Assembly (NCBI GenBank): GCA_024760905.1
Contig: CM045731.1
Span: 15,776,001 to 15,840,000 of the forward strand
DNA: 64,000 nucleotides
Direction of reading: 5' to 3'
Origin: Plotosus lineatus
Taxonomy: Eukaryota > Chordata > Actinopteri > Siluriformes > Plotosidae
The translations under genes were made by a program, and so were the position numbers. This document shows, one piece after another, positions 1 to 22,514 of this stretch. The notes below the pieces were generated by a model. It was not told the DNA's origin, did not search any database, and saw only the letters and a program-made list of their open reading frames with translations. Position 1 is the first letter of the stretch. Every line of letters starts with the position of its first letter.

Positions 1-174
1 TTAGTTTAAAATTTGCATATTTTCATCAGAAAACAACCCCCTCCTCTTTAAACATGTCAAGGCTGCAAGTAAAGGTTTACTTGCTGGAATGTTGTGTTTC
101 CTGTGCTTTTCTGAATGTTTGGTGTTCAAAGAAGTGTTAGTGTTTCTGTCAGTGCAGACAACACACTCCTCTTA

Positions 175-512
175 TGTCTTCCTTTTGGCTTTTTCCCTTT
201 TACTCGGGAGTCGCCACAGCGAATCATCTGATTCGCACGTTTGATTTGGCAGAGGTTTTTACATCGGATGCCCTTCCTGTCACAACCCTTTTTAGCAAGG
301 GACAGAAACACGCTGACGACTTTGCAGCTACTCTTTACAAAAGTCAGCAATGGTTCTTTTACATGCCTCTCACCATAGACAGTGACAGACATGGCCTGCC
401 TTTGATAACTCAGTTAGCTGCACTGGGGGGACCGTGACAACCTTGTGGAGAGTGGGACTCGAACTCCCAACTTTTAGATCAGCGATCCAGCGCCCTAGAC
501 CACCACTGCCCC
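175..512 (-). mobile_element. SINE A (tRNA head, RTE-like tail)
   Basis: Tail cttccttttggctttttccc, shared core (acatgcctctcaccatagac), B box ggactcgaactccc and a head with an eight-base deletion in the A-box arm. Confidence 0.85.
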
Positions 513-515
513 GAT

Positions 516-1650
516 TCTGGACACTAATTAAAGATGCAATATTCAAAAATAAAAACTTCACATCAACCTCACCTGACCTAGTGTCTGAAATCACCTGATT
601 GTATTTTCTTGAGCATCAATCTGTTTTTCTACAGCAGCTGTTTGGCTTTTAAACGTAAATCACTCTCAGCCATACCATATTGTCATTTTGTGTACTAGAC
701 TTTCAAGTGTATAGTTAGTTTTGAGAAATGGCATTTGACAACAGCAGAAAGGTTTCAAGAGTAAACAATAGCCACTGTTCTGCCATTGCAGCAGTGCGAG
801 CACAGGCTATGTCAAGGCTACATGGGGCTTGAAGCCTAGGGCTTTATGCCTTGATCCAAAAACCCGTTAACATTTTAAATATTGCCTATACAGTTGTGTG
901 GTTACCATGCTCCTAACAGCTTGCCCTGCTATTATTGCCACCCCCACCGGAGACATGATCGCACGTTGCTGTGAGAGCATGAATGCTTGTAGTATATTTT
1001 TAATTTTTCTGAGATAGCAGTTGACTGAATAAAATACAAGTAAAACCTCCTTCTTGTAACTTCTGCGTGTGTCTTTAATTGCATCAGCAATGGATCTTGA
1101 TTAGTTTAATGACTAGTTTGGGGAAGCTAGCTTAGCTGGTGTAATGCTAGTTTTGTTTGCATATTAGCTTTATTGAAACCACATATTTGGGCACAAATTA
1201 AACAGACCCCATAGTGTGACATGTAAAACAGAATCCATTTGGATTCCTGCCTCGTCATCTTTCAGAATGAAGCTGTACCGAGTAAGAGAACGCATGAGGA
1301 TTGAAATTCAAATATATTATTGTGCAATGTGTCCACAGTGAATCAAGGCAGAATTTAATCCAGTCTTAATTAAAAAAAAAAAAAACTTGCAGACATATTT
1401 TCTATAAGTCCCTGCACTAGAAACACCGTTGCCTAAACAGTTGCCTTCAAAGAGTAGTGCACTCTGTGTGCCACTTTGTATACTGTATGTTCATGTATTT
1501 AAGCCAGTGCATCTCAATTGTTTTCTGTAGTGCCCCATCCCCCAGGAACAACAAAAAAACCTATTTCATCACAGAATTAATTCCGTGGTTTTTATCTCAA
1601 ATTGGTCATTTCTGTGAATCGTTTAAATCCAGGGAGAAAATTTTAGCGGG
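516..1650. other. Unassigned sequence with hAT-like debris
   Basis: No gene seen. CAGTGCATCTCAATTGTTTT at 1506 resembles a hAT terminus, but no partner end was found. Confidence 0.35.
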
Positions 1651-1846
1651 GTAGGCGCTTGTCTCAAGTGACGTATGGAGCTTGTGAGACAAAGCGCGGC
1701 TTATCCGAACTTCCGATCTATCAAGTGCTAGTGAAGGTTGATAAATAAGTACTCAATGGTGCACTTGCTCACTTGGAAGATCGGATGTCCTGATAAGCCG
1801 CGTTTTGCCTCAAGCACAAGCAAGTGAACTTGCGACAAGCGCCTAC
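1651..1846. repeat. Foldback repeat with GTAGGCGCTTGTC arms
   Basis: Left arm GTAGGCGCTTGTCTCAAGT...GCGGCTTATCCGAAC at 1651-1735 pairs imperfectly with 1757-1846. Beyond the right arm, 1847-1873 reads like the GGCGC transposon terminus (reverse complement GTGAGGCGCTCAACC). Confidence 0.65.
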
Positions 1847-1930
1847 TTTTGGTTGAGCGCCTCACATATTGTAAGCCGCTCGTTGATTGGCTGTTTTAAG
1901 CCTAATGTAAAGTGACTCAACTCGATACAA

Positions 1931-2290
1931 ATGGCAGCGAGTTGCTTTTACGAAGAGAATGTCTGGTTAGAAAATCCTGAAAATGGTGCGAACGTTAACG
2001 AAAGAAGAGGAATCCTGCGTGTCAAGGATGGATAAGGATTTTAAGAATAAGTTTAAGTGGGAATGGCTAGAGAAGATTGTGAAATTTGAGGTGAACATCG
2101 GCAAACAGACTCAGAATGTATCGGAACCTTTGGGGAGTTTAATAAAGAAATCTGACATCGCCAACAAGGCCTTGTGTGTTTATTGCAACAACCTGATCAA
2201 TTATGGATCTCGCAAATGTACAGTAATCCCCCTGCCACTTCGCGTTTCCTATTTCGCGTCCTCGCAATATCGTGGGATTTCCCATCGGAA
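1931..2290 (+). pseudogene. Transposon-type zinc-finger protein fragment
   Basis: An ATG at 1931 reads MAASCFYEENVWLENPENGA to a stop at 2033. An overlapping frame gives DKDFKNKFKWEWLEKIVKFE and SDIANKALCVYCNNLINYGS. The WEWLEK...C-x2-C-x-IxYGS pattern matches the fragment at 34420-34689 and looks like the BED-like N terminus of a DNA transposon protein. Broken by frameshift; family uncertain. Confidence 0.45.
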
Positions 2291-2609
2291 ATTAAAAAAT
2301 TAAAGACTACATGTATTCAAAATTCACAAGGACTACAGCATTGCATGTACATTCAACTACGCTACCTGACATGCTCTGTTCTCCTGCTTGACTTGAGTGT
2401 TCTGTGATTGCCTGTGAATCCAGCAAGCTGATTGGTCGAGATTATATTTCCCAGCATCCAACACACCCTTCCTCCCTCATGAAACAATTACTTTTATTGA
2501 GCTCAGGGGAAGCACTGGGGTGTGGGAAAAATTGTGTTCACCGTAGTGGTGAGAGGAAAAACAAAAACCAAAATCACTGGGAGAGTGTCAACACGGAAAC
2601 TGGTCGAGC

Positions 2610-2720
2610 ACGGAGCTCTTTATAAGCACGCTGATGGCTGACTGAATTCAGATGCGCTCTCTGGATTTCGCCTGAGAGTAACAGCCACGCCCCTCACCAG
2701 CGCATGCAATGTATGGGGAG
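2610..2720 (-). mobile_element. LTR-like fragment related to 55435-55783
   Basis: Shares tttataa, a ggctga.tg..attcagatg-like stretch, tcgcct and cagccacgcccctcaccagc with the solo LTR, in the same order. No ends visible. Confidence 0.4.
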
Positions 2721-3150
2721 AGAGAGAGTTGAACGGCTTTGAGTTTGGACACTAACATGATATGTACTAAAGCAAAGGCTCTGGAGGCGCTGACAAGCCC
2801 CAACCAAGCACCAGTGCCGCCAGTGATTCTCCTTCTCGACGTGGCCGTGGATTTGTTTTTTATAAGGTTTGTTATACAGTATTTATATATTTATCGTCAT
2901 TAATAGGTGTATAATTTGTTTATATATTAATACACATTGCCTGTATAGCATTAACATGCATCGAACACTTTAAAATGAACTTCTTTATAAATTTTATATA
3001 ATATATAGGTGGGTGGATGTCCTTAAGAAGTGGCAGAAGTCATTTCACGGGTTTTCGCATTTCGCGGGGGGGGCTGGTCCCCATTAACCTCGCAATAAGG
3101 GGGATTACTGTATTATACAGTAATTATACAGACAAGCGCACTCAGACGTA

Positions 3151-3880
3151 CAGTCGGCCCCCAACTTACGAAGACCCCTGTGTACGAAATCCCCGGGTTA
3201 CGACAAACATTTTCCTGAGTTTCCGTCCCCGAGATACGAAGCAACCCCCTCTTACGAAAAGAAATTCAAACGCGCCAATCAAAATTTCACACGACACGCG
3301 AGTTGCTCTCTGATTGGCTGTCTCTCAACATCCCGCCCTGCTGGCCTCCCAGATAGAGACAGAATGAAGTCTTAGTTTTTAGTTTAGTTTTTTAAGTTTG
3401 TTTTAATTCAGTAAATGTTTAGTAAATGTGGGTGCATTTGAGCTTATCTGGAATTCCGATCCTGCAAGGAATCAAATTAAAGTTGAGTTTGTCAAGCAGG
3501 GAATGCGTTTTGAATTCCACGTCTTGTAGGTGTGGCTTCCAGCACACGAGAGAGAGAGAGAGAAATAGAGAGGTGTGTGTATGTTAATAAAAAATGTTTA
3601 ATAATGGTTTAATTAATAAATATGTTAATAAAATGGTTTAATCTGTTAATAAAAAGTTTAAATGGTTTTAATACATTTTCTTTTACTTTTAACACACTTC
3701 ATACAAAATCGGTGTACTTTTATCATTTTTAAAGGGTTTATGGGGTTTATCCAGTCCAAATACTGAAGCCTTGGAACGAATTAGGCGTTTAACATGCAAG
3801 ATGCGACCCCTACTTGCGAAATCCCCGCGTTACGAAAAGGGCTCTGGAACAGATTAATTTCGTAAGTTGGGGGCCGACTG
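3151..3880. mobile_element. Tigger/pogo-type MITE (CAGTCGGCCCCCAACTTACGAA)
   Basis: Exact inverted ends CAGTCGGCCCCCAACTTACG at both sides, TA duplication at 3149-3150 and 3881-3882; 730 bp. Internal copies of the ttacgaa motif and a (GA)n run near 3547. No transposase frame. Confidence 0.85.
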
Positions 3881-3951
3881 TAATTACTGTATTTATTTTG
3901 TATAGATTACGTGAAATCCCATTGAAATGTAACTTCATAAAAGTAATCTGT

Positions 3952-4191
3952 TCATCGGTTCATTTTCTGTAACCGCTTCATCCTAATTAGGGTCACGGGG
4001 AGGCTGGTGCCCATTCCAGCCAACTCAGGGCGAGGGCAGAGTACACCCTGGACAGCTCGCCAGGCCATCGCAGGGCGGAAACACGCTGACGGCTTTGCAG
4101 CTACTCTTGTCGAAAGTCAGCAATGGTTCTTTTACATGCCTCACACCATAGACAGTGAGAGACATGGCCGGCCTTTGATAACTCAGTTAGC
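3952..4191 (-). mobile_element. SINE B (L2-like tail), head truncated
   Basis: Tail ttctgtaaccgcttcatcct, core up to cagttagc; 13-bp target duplication aaaagtaatctgt at 3939-3951 and 4192-4204. The tRNA head is missing (5' truncation). Confidence 0.85.
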
Positions 4192-4204
4192 AAAAGTAAT
4201 CTGT

Positions 4205-5467
4205 ATTGGCAAAATCATTGTGTGATAAACTTACTCGCACTGTTTACATTTGTTTACATACATTGGTGATGGTTGTCGTATAAATTAATACACTGTCATT
4301 GTTATTTACCTGAGTAGTATCTTAACATTAATTAGTAACTAGCAGGCTGCAACAGTTAGTTGAAAATGTTTCATAAATCGATAAAATGGTTTACAGGAAA
4401 TATTTGTTTTTTTCATCTTTCATTTATACAAAACATAGAGCCATGGTTGACCTATTTCTCAATTCTGTGTATATATTATATTGCAAATACATATGTTTAC
4501 AAATAAAATTATACTCCAATTAGTCTATGCATTAGATGACATGTTGCCCAACTGTAGATAGCAAACGCCCTGGACCCCTCCCACCCCGGCTAAAGTTCAG
4601 CTGAAAATATATTTTGCTGTTGTCATCCCTTGTAACATTAAAAACATAAAAAGCAAAATATCGTTCAACCTACAATAAACTTCACTAACATTTTTTATCT
4701 GTAACAGAAAACATTAAAAGTGCACCAATGTGCCTGAAATACATCCTTATATAACTAATTTTACTTATTTATGTCTAAATATCGCCGTCTCTCTCCACCT
4801 TTCTCTTCGTTCCTGTTAGAATTTTTTTCCGTGTTGTTTCTTGAGGGGTTGTTTACTGCACTTCATACTGTTTGCTCGTGCAAAAAACCGCTACACCATA
4901 GTGTGACAATGAGAACGCCACTGCCAACTAGTGGAGTGGATGTGCAATTACACGTAATTCTTGTACACTTCCAGAAAAGCATGTTCCTCAGGGTCATACA
5001 CGCCCCCCCCTCCCCCCCTCCCGGCATCAAACCGTGCGCCCCACTATTTGCACTGATTTAAGCAGAAACCTTAGTGATGAATGTAATGCAGAATTGTGCA
5101 CAGATGTTTCAGATTTATTTTATTCAGAAGATTGCTTGTTTCTTGTTTGTGCGTTCTGAAATATCTGAAATCTGTTTTTGTTGCCGCTATCTTGCCTTCT
5201 TGCCACTCTCATCGCTGCATCCTATTTTCACAATATTGCACTTTTGCAAGAGTGAAATGGACTACAAACAGGCTAATGCAAACTGAACATATTTTAACAG
5301 ATTGCACCATGGTACATGTAAGTAAAAACCACAAGATGATGAAATTGTTTTTACTGTAACAGGAGGGTTTGTAAGGCTCTCCTTTCATTATGCTTTAAAG
5401 TTTTTAATATGAACCAAGATGCCAAAATCATCCTGTCATAATGTTGAAGAATTTTTACGGGTGTGTA
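4205..5467. other. Unassigned AT-rich sequence
   Basis: No gene seen. The 20-mer gcatgttcctcagggtcata at 4980 recurs inverted at 7974, so at least parts belong to an old repeat. Confidence 0.35.
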
Positions 5468-5700
5468 CAGAAAGCCCCATTTATTCGTGGGGTTACGTTC
5501 CTCCCCCACCTGTGGATCCCGGAAATCTGCGAATTATTGATGCAGTTTTAAAACTCTATGTATGATATTACATACGCTAAAATATGCTTCTTAAACACAT
5601 TCTACAGACAGTCTTACTCATTAATACAGTAATAATGTAGTAAAATATAGGAATGAGGCCAGGGTTAAAAAAATTATTTTTTGGCAATAACAGGGTTTTA
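5468..5700. mobile_element. Tigger-type MITE fragment (CAGAAAGCCCCATTTATTCG)
   Basis: Starts at a TA with CAGAAAGCCCCATTTATTCG and matches the left part of the elements at 15356-16058 and 37343-38253 (tatgtatgatattaca, cagtaataatg). The right end is lost. Confidence 0.65.
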
Positions 5701-5866
5701 AAAAAAAAAAAAACAAGGATTCACCTGGGAGGGAGAGGAATTTTTTTTTTTTTTTTTTTGGGCCTGTGCAGGCCACCTGGGATTCGTGGTGAAAATTTTT
5801 TCATCTCTCAGGATATATTATGTATATGATGTTCTAAACACAATAAAATAAAATAAATAGCTTATA

Positions 5867-6748
5867 CAGTCGGCCCTCTGCTTACGAAAACCTGAGTACG
5901 AAAAATCCAGATTACGAAAAACATTTTCCTAAATTTTCTCCCTCTGTATATGAAACAACCTCTTCTTATGAAAAGTGCCAAACACGCCATTCAAAAATTC
6001 AAACAATGCGTGAGTTGCTCTCTCATTGGCTGTCTCCCAACATCCCGCCCCGCTGGCCTCTCATTGGCCAGGAGGAAGCTGAATCTCCATAGTACGGTAT
6101 CCATAAAGCTTGTTTGTCACATGCGTAAAGGAGAGTTGTACTGTTAGTTCGTGAGTTTATTTGAGAGTGCTCATCTTATAATCTTCTAAACACGGCTCAT
6201 TGGTAATGATTATGGGTTTACATGACAACCAAGTGAAACAATAAGGAATGAAGATGTGGCGCACTTGCCCTGACATACACAGGACAGAGTCAGTCAGAAA
6301 GGAGGCAGTTGCTCTTTAACTCTCTTTTGAGAGTGCACATTGAAGCTTATTTTTCACTTTTTAAGTTGTTTAATTCAGTAAATGTCTAATAAATGTGGCG
6401 CGCTCCGCCGAATGTGAGCAAAACGCGGCTCATCCGGACCTCTGGTGTCGGCTGCGCGCTGCTTGTGGGCGGAGCCCGCATTCGGTGGAGCGCGCCACAA
6501 ATGTGTTTGTGTGTGTGAGCGAGAGATAGACAGACTGCGTACAGAGTCAGTCAGAGGTGAAAGGAGGCGTTCTTTGACTCTTTTGAGAGCACATTACAGC
6601 TTCTTTTTCATTTTTTTAAGGTGCTTAATTCAGTAAATGTTTAATAAATGTGGTGCGCTTCGCTGAATGTGAGCAAAAAGCGGCTCATCCGGACCTCGGG
6701 CGTTGGCTGCGTGTGGGCGGAGCCCGCCTTCAGCTGAGCGTGCCTCAA

Positions 6749-6781
<33 letters not shown>

Positions 6782-7042
6782 AGATAGACACACATACAGT
6801 GTGTGCTTGTTTGTGTGATAATCAAAATGTTTAAAAGGTTTAATAAATTATTTTCTTTTCCTCTTAACACATTCATACAAAATTGGTGTACTTTTATAGT
6901 TTTTAAAGGGTTTATGGGGTAGTCTTGGGAGCCTTGGAACGAATCACACGTTTTACATGTAAAATGCGCCCCTCCTTACGAAAACTCCAGGCTACGAAAA
7001 AGGGCTCTAGAACAGATTAATTTCGTAAGAAGAGGGCTGACT
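5867..7042. mobile_element. Tigger/pogo-type element with internal duplications
   Basis: Ends CAGTCGGCCCTCTGCTTACG and (reverse complement) AGTCAGCCCTCTTCTTACGA, TA flanks. Carries two copies of a 250-bp block (about 6360-6500 and 6610-6745), each with a GGCGC-ended hairpin, and a (GT)n tract at 6754-6780. It is the same family as the element at 3151-3880 by the internal gtgtacttttat and cttacgaaa blocks. Confidence 0.78.
6397..6494. repeat. GGCGC-ended hairpin block 1
   Basis: GTGGCGCGCTCCGCCGAATG at the left and CATTCGGTGGAGCGCGCCAC at the right pair with one mismatch. The inner gcaaaacgcggctcatccgg resembles the foldback at 1651-1846. A diverged second block lies at 6650-6745. Confidence 0.65.
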
Positions 7043-7689
7043 ATTTGAAATCAACATACTGAATATTAAAGTTTATTCTTTTGAACGGAGTATCAAGGTT
7101 TCTTCAAAATATCATGTCAGATCAGAGTCAGTCATATCCCTTGGAAATTTTACAAGACTAGATCTCTTTTTTACAGGGTTCATACAGCCAAAGCTTGATA
7201 AAATTCAAGCACTTTTTAGGATTTTACAATGACAAATATTGTATTTTCAAGGACCGCTTTCATCAACTTGAATGCGATACCATTTCAAACAAGACGTTTG
7301 TGACGATAGCTAACACACAATTCATGACATGTAAACAAAGGAGAAATCGTATGTTAAATGTCATATTTAATCATATTCATGCTGATAAGCTGACACACAC
7401 ACGGCACAGAGACGAGGCGCGCACAGGGTAGAGTCTCTGTGATTCACGTTGCGCATTGTTACAGTATCGGTTGATGCTTAATACTGATTTCCCTTTGGTC
7501 ACTTTTTAGTATGGTGTATGATGGGGGACACATTGATTTTACAGAGATTTTTTTCCTGTGTTTTTTCAACACAACCGGTCGGTTTATTTTTTGTGTCTGA
7601 ATGCTCAGGCAGGGTTTTTATGGATAATTTTGGTCCAACTGGCTGTGTTACCGCCAACAGATATCTTTAAGGCTGGCCTGATTATTGTG

Positions 7690-7960
7690 TGTTATTGTGT
7701 ATTACTGTGATATTTATGAATAAATAAAGCGCTTAGGCTCCTTGCCAGAAGCTAGAGAAGCAATCACGTTGATAATGTGTACGACGGAGAAAAAAGAGGT
7801 GTTCACATCATCTGCAACCAATCAGCAGGAGGGAGAGAGAAAAGCACTCAACCATTGGCTAAATTTGAATCACGTGCCAGAAATGTTGCGATGATGCATA
7901 TGTATAATTTGCCAGGGCTGCCGCTAATTTAGTTCTTCACAAAGGGGGTGCGGTGTGATG
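7690..7960. mobile_element. Tigger-type MITE internal fragment
   Basis: Shares tattactgtgatatttatga, taaagcgcttaggctcctt and the aaccaatcag / gggagaga blocks with the element at 15356-16058. No ends remain. Confidence 0.6.
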
Positions 7961-9697
7961 CCATGGGTAGCGCTATGACCCTGAGGAACATGCTGTACTA
8001 GATTTGCCATACTGTACTAGAATTAAGTGTTTTTTTTTTAATGCTTTTAAATAAAGATACAATGTTATGCAGAGGTGTATTCATAACAATTTTAAAGAGA
8101 GATAATACAAATTATAATCGCGTGCGGGGTGATGGGGAGCGTCAAATGCCCAACCCCACACACACACACACACACACACACAGAGGCGGCATGACAGAAA
8201 ATAATTGAGAAGTAAATATGACGGTATCAATGAGATGGAGTTGCGCGTTCTCATCCACACATAAGGTGCACCGGATTACAAGGCGCACCGTCAATAATTT
8301 TTTGGAAGATTGAAGGCTTTTGGGTGTGCCTTATGTTCCGAAAAATATGTATAATGTTTGAAATTCTTGTATCCAAAATTTGACTAGGAACATCTCCAAA
8401 ATATTAACGAGGTTTCCTTTTCTAAAGTCTCTGGTATTTTTATACTATTAAAATTCTACATATAATTTAAACATATGTGAGGCGCTTCGCCGAAAGTAGG
8501 CGCTTGTCGCACAGACCACTTTTGAGATAAAGGCCATTAAAGTAAAATTGGTCCATTATTATCGAAATTCGTTTTTTTCATAAACTATTAAAACAAGTAT
8601 TCAACTATCACTTGCTCACGTGAAGTCGACTAAAACTCACTAAAAATGTCTTTTTTCCCCTCCCCATTTTTCTGGCAAGTACCCTCATAAAACTAGATAA
8701 AAACAGTCGCAAAACTTATTGGTTTTCGTTGCAATTATTCAGAGTTCGGTATAAGACACACTATAATCCATACACCAGAACGGCCGTGAAGTAGTCTTTC
8801 CATTTTGGATACTGTTTTGATATTAAAATGCCGTTTCAGCGAATAAAATAAAGGTTATAAAGATGATATGCTCGTAAACAATGCAGGATAGTTGCTAAGG
8901 AAAATCTGAAACGAGCACACTGATTGGTCACTTGGGCTTGCACATGCGCAGTGCCCGTTACATGTTAACTTCCGGTGTTATCTTCCGGTTTACTGCATGC
9001 TGAATTCATCTCTGACTTTCTCTTCAATAACAGTCATTAAGTTTATTTATAAGATTATGAATACACACAATTTCTGGTAAAGGAGAGTGAAATGTCATCT
9101 GTGATGTCTAGCAGCATTAGTATAGATGCTAAATTCAACGTGAGAATTAGGATTTGAAGATGCTGGAATGCTTGGCGTTTTTGAAGATCATTTCACCAGT
9201 GAGTATTTTTCTCTATATGCAAAATTTGATTGTGGAATTTTTTTGATTATTTGATTTGTGTGTAATCTTGTCTAGACTGGACATGCTGGATCGTGGGTTG
9301 TTTATTTTTGTACGAAAATTGATCAAGACCTGAAAAATACTTAAATGTTTCATTCCTTTTACAGATGAACTAACTGTTGATGATGCCAACTGTGTTGATG
9401 ATAGATTTTGATGTTGATGATGAAGAGGCATCTGTTAATAAAAGTGTGCATGAGCCAGTTTGTTGTGTTTATGATGTGATCCGTTCTGTTGAACAGGATA
9501 TAGAATGATGAGGGCAGAGTTGAAGATTACTTGTATAAAGAGATCAGAGAGCTTTGTTATATAGTTTTCTTAATTTTGTGAGTGTTTGAACCTGACAGTA
9601 TTTTTTTGTTTGTTTGTTTTCTCAATCAGTATCATTTGAAGGCATTTGTACCTTTTTATATAATGGTCGAAAAGATGTATACTGATCTTATTGGAAT

Positions 9698-9960
9698 TGT
9701 CTGTCTGTCTTCCTTTTGGCTTTTTCCCTTTTACTCGGGAGTCGCCACAGCGAATCATCTGATTCGCATGTTTGATTTGGCAGAGGTTTTTACATCGGAT
9801 GCCCTTCCTGTCACAACCCTTTTAGCAAGGGACAGAAACACGCTGACGACTTTGCAGCCTACTCTTTATGAAAGTCGGCAATGGTTCTTTTACATGCCTC
9901 TCACCATAGGCAGTGAGAGACATGGCCCGCCTTTGATAACCTAGTTAGCTGCACTGGGGG
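9698..9960 (-). mobile_element. SINE A, head truncated, 19-bp target duplication
   Basis: Inserted in the GGCGC transposon copy 1. Target duplication atactgatcttattggaat at 9679-9697 and 9961-9979. The paralogous site near 54880 is empty. Confidence 0.92.
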
Positions 9961-10300
9961 ATACTGATCTTATTGGAATGAACACGTGGGGAAAAAAAGT
10001 CGTTTTTTGTTCATTTTTTGGGGTTACCACGGTGACTGGTGGCTTAAAAAGGGGCGTGTCCGATTAAAATGAGGATGATTTATCTTATCTCTTCATAAAA
10101 CTTTTCCTAGACATGTTTTCTAAAAGTTTATATGGCTGAGGTGCATGAAAATGTTTGGTTACTAAGGATTAATGAAGAAGGGAAATCTTTGTGCTCATTT
10201 TTCTCTAAAACGTCTTTTGAAATTTTTAGTTGACTGCTGACACAAGAAATGGAAAGGCTCGGTCAGTTTTCAAGATATTGACAAAGTTTTTGCTGCATCT

Positions 10301-11489
10301 CAGTGTTCTCGTTTGCGTGCGTCCTTGCGTCCCTGATGCATGAAAATCCGTGGGGACGCATAGTAGCAAACCAATGTGCGTCCGCCGAAATCATTTAATA
10401 ATTTTCATCAATTAAAGTAATCTTGCCCCAAAACAAATAAATCTGGCAAAAACTTTCCGAAATTGATCGATGCTTTGGCAAGGCCGCCATTTTGTTTAAT
10501 TCAGTAAATGGTCAAGCAGGGAATGCGCTTTGAATTCACGTCTTGTGGGCGTGGCCCGCCTGTATTTGTTTACCTCTCGTGCTCGCGAGATTTCGTATCG
10601 TATGCCCGGGAGACTCCGTTCATTTCCGATCAGCTGCCGAGAATGAACAACGTTAAAAGTCTAAGAGCTCTTGCAACATGCCTCCGAAAAAAGTGTTCAA
10701 AGTCGATGAAAATCAGCATACACTTAGTAATTTCTTCTTACTGAACAAGATGATTCACTATAGATGATGATTCACATCTCAAAACTACATCCGCTCCCAA
10801 GATTATTCCTTCTGCGACGAAAAAAGAATGGTCCCTGCTGAAGAAAGTGGTAAATGGTCAGCAATATCCTCGAAACAGCATGACCTCTCTTTGGCAGATG
10901 ATCACCACATACCACAAGGAGGATTTCCCCAACCTGCTTTACCTTTCCCAGTTGGCAATGACATCTGCCATCCATACAGCAGGATGCGAGCTGGGATTTT
11001 TTCAGTGCAAAACAAAATCCTGACCAAGAAGCGGAATCAGCTCATTAAGGTTCAGCTTGCAGGAAAGCTGGATCTGCACAAAGCACTCAAGGTGTGGAAA
11101 ATGGCAAGCACAGACGAATATATCATGACCACATATAAATATTAGATCAAGAATTCATCAGTGACTGTCAGCATTGTTTTCTTGCATTTTTTTTTTCATA
11201 AGTATGAATATGTGATTATAAAAACAGTATTTTATTTTTGTTTATGTAATTATTTTTTCATTTTATATATCATGTATGACCTGTGTTTTTAAGTTTTTTT
11301 ATCTGTGAACTTAATAAACTTAATCTTATAAAATGTACTTTGTGTTGGTAATGATTTATTTGAAGTGTATGCATTTTGGGGCAAATCTTTGTCATTTGGC
11401 AGGACTCATTACTGTTACATTTGGACCCATACTTTCCCAATCTGCGAGTTCTTGGCACTCCTTACTTTCTTCAGCAAAAATGAACACTG
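10301..11489 (+). mobile_element. hAT-type deletion derivative nested in a larger element
   Basis: Ends CAGTGTTCTCGTTTGC and, reverse complemented, CAGTGTTCATTTTTGC are hAT-like inverted termini. The empty site is visible in the paralogous copy at 54438-56460 (gctgcattttcagctttggg). Inside are a short 5' frame (ATG 10678, MPPKKVFKVDENQHTLSNFF, stop at 10765) and a C-terminal transposase remnant. Most of the catalytic core is missing, so it cannot move by itself. An 8-bp target duplication is no longer clear. Confidence 0.75.
10790..11145 (+). pseudogene. hAT transposase C-terminal (dimerisation) domain, frameshifted
   Basis: One frame reads NSMTSLWQMITTYHKEDFPN then LLYLSQLAMTSAIHTAGCEL. After a frameshift near 10990 the next frame continues GIFSVQNKILTKKRNQLI, LAGKLDLHKALKVWK. 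Together this is the hATC dimerisation domain of the ZNF862/KIAA1586-like group (HTA.CERGFS..N.I). Pseudogene by frameshift. Confidence 0.72.
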
Positions 11490-11633
11490 GCAGCTTTGGG
11501 CCTGACTATAAAAAACTATTTTTTGGATGCAAGAGCCTAATTTCAGTAGAGTGGCTCACATATGCTCAAACTGTAAAATGTCATCTTTTTGGTGCATCTT
11601 TCTATTTCTTAATTATTACTTTCCATGTTTCAG

Positions 11634-22514
<10,881 letters not shown>

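Larger units (their letters stand above)
8472..11565 (+). mobile_element. GGCGC-terminus transposon, copy 1 (with nested SINE and hAT)
   Basis: Left end TGTGAGGCGCTTCGCCGAAA, right end (reverse complement) TGTGAGCCACTCTACTGAAA, both followed inward by the GTAGGC / TTAGGC block. Removing the nested SINE (9698-9960) and hAT element (10301-11489) leaves about 1.6 kb that aligns over its length with the inverted copy at 54438-56460. An ATG at 9092 opens MSSVMSSSISIDAKF. A GT-AG intron follows, and then an acidic frame (FDVDDEEASVNKSVHE) now broken by stops. I do not recognise the superfamily; TA-rich flanks hide the target duplication. Confidence 0.72.

Noticed and set aside
9582..9944. 120-codon plus-strand frame
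   Set aside because: It reads through transposon sequence and a SINE inserted with target duplication; the same peptide recurs at other SINE copies.
1..11633. First exon of CD164 (signal peptide)
   Set aside because: I looked for an ATG plus hydrophobic leader ending one base into a codon before a GT donor and found no convincing candidate; the exon is probably upstream of the window.
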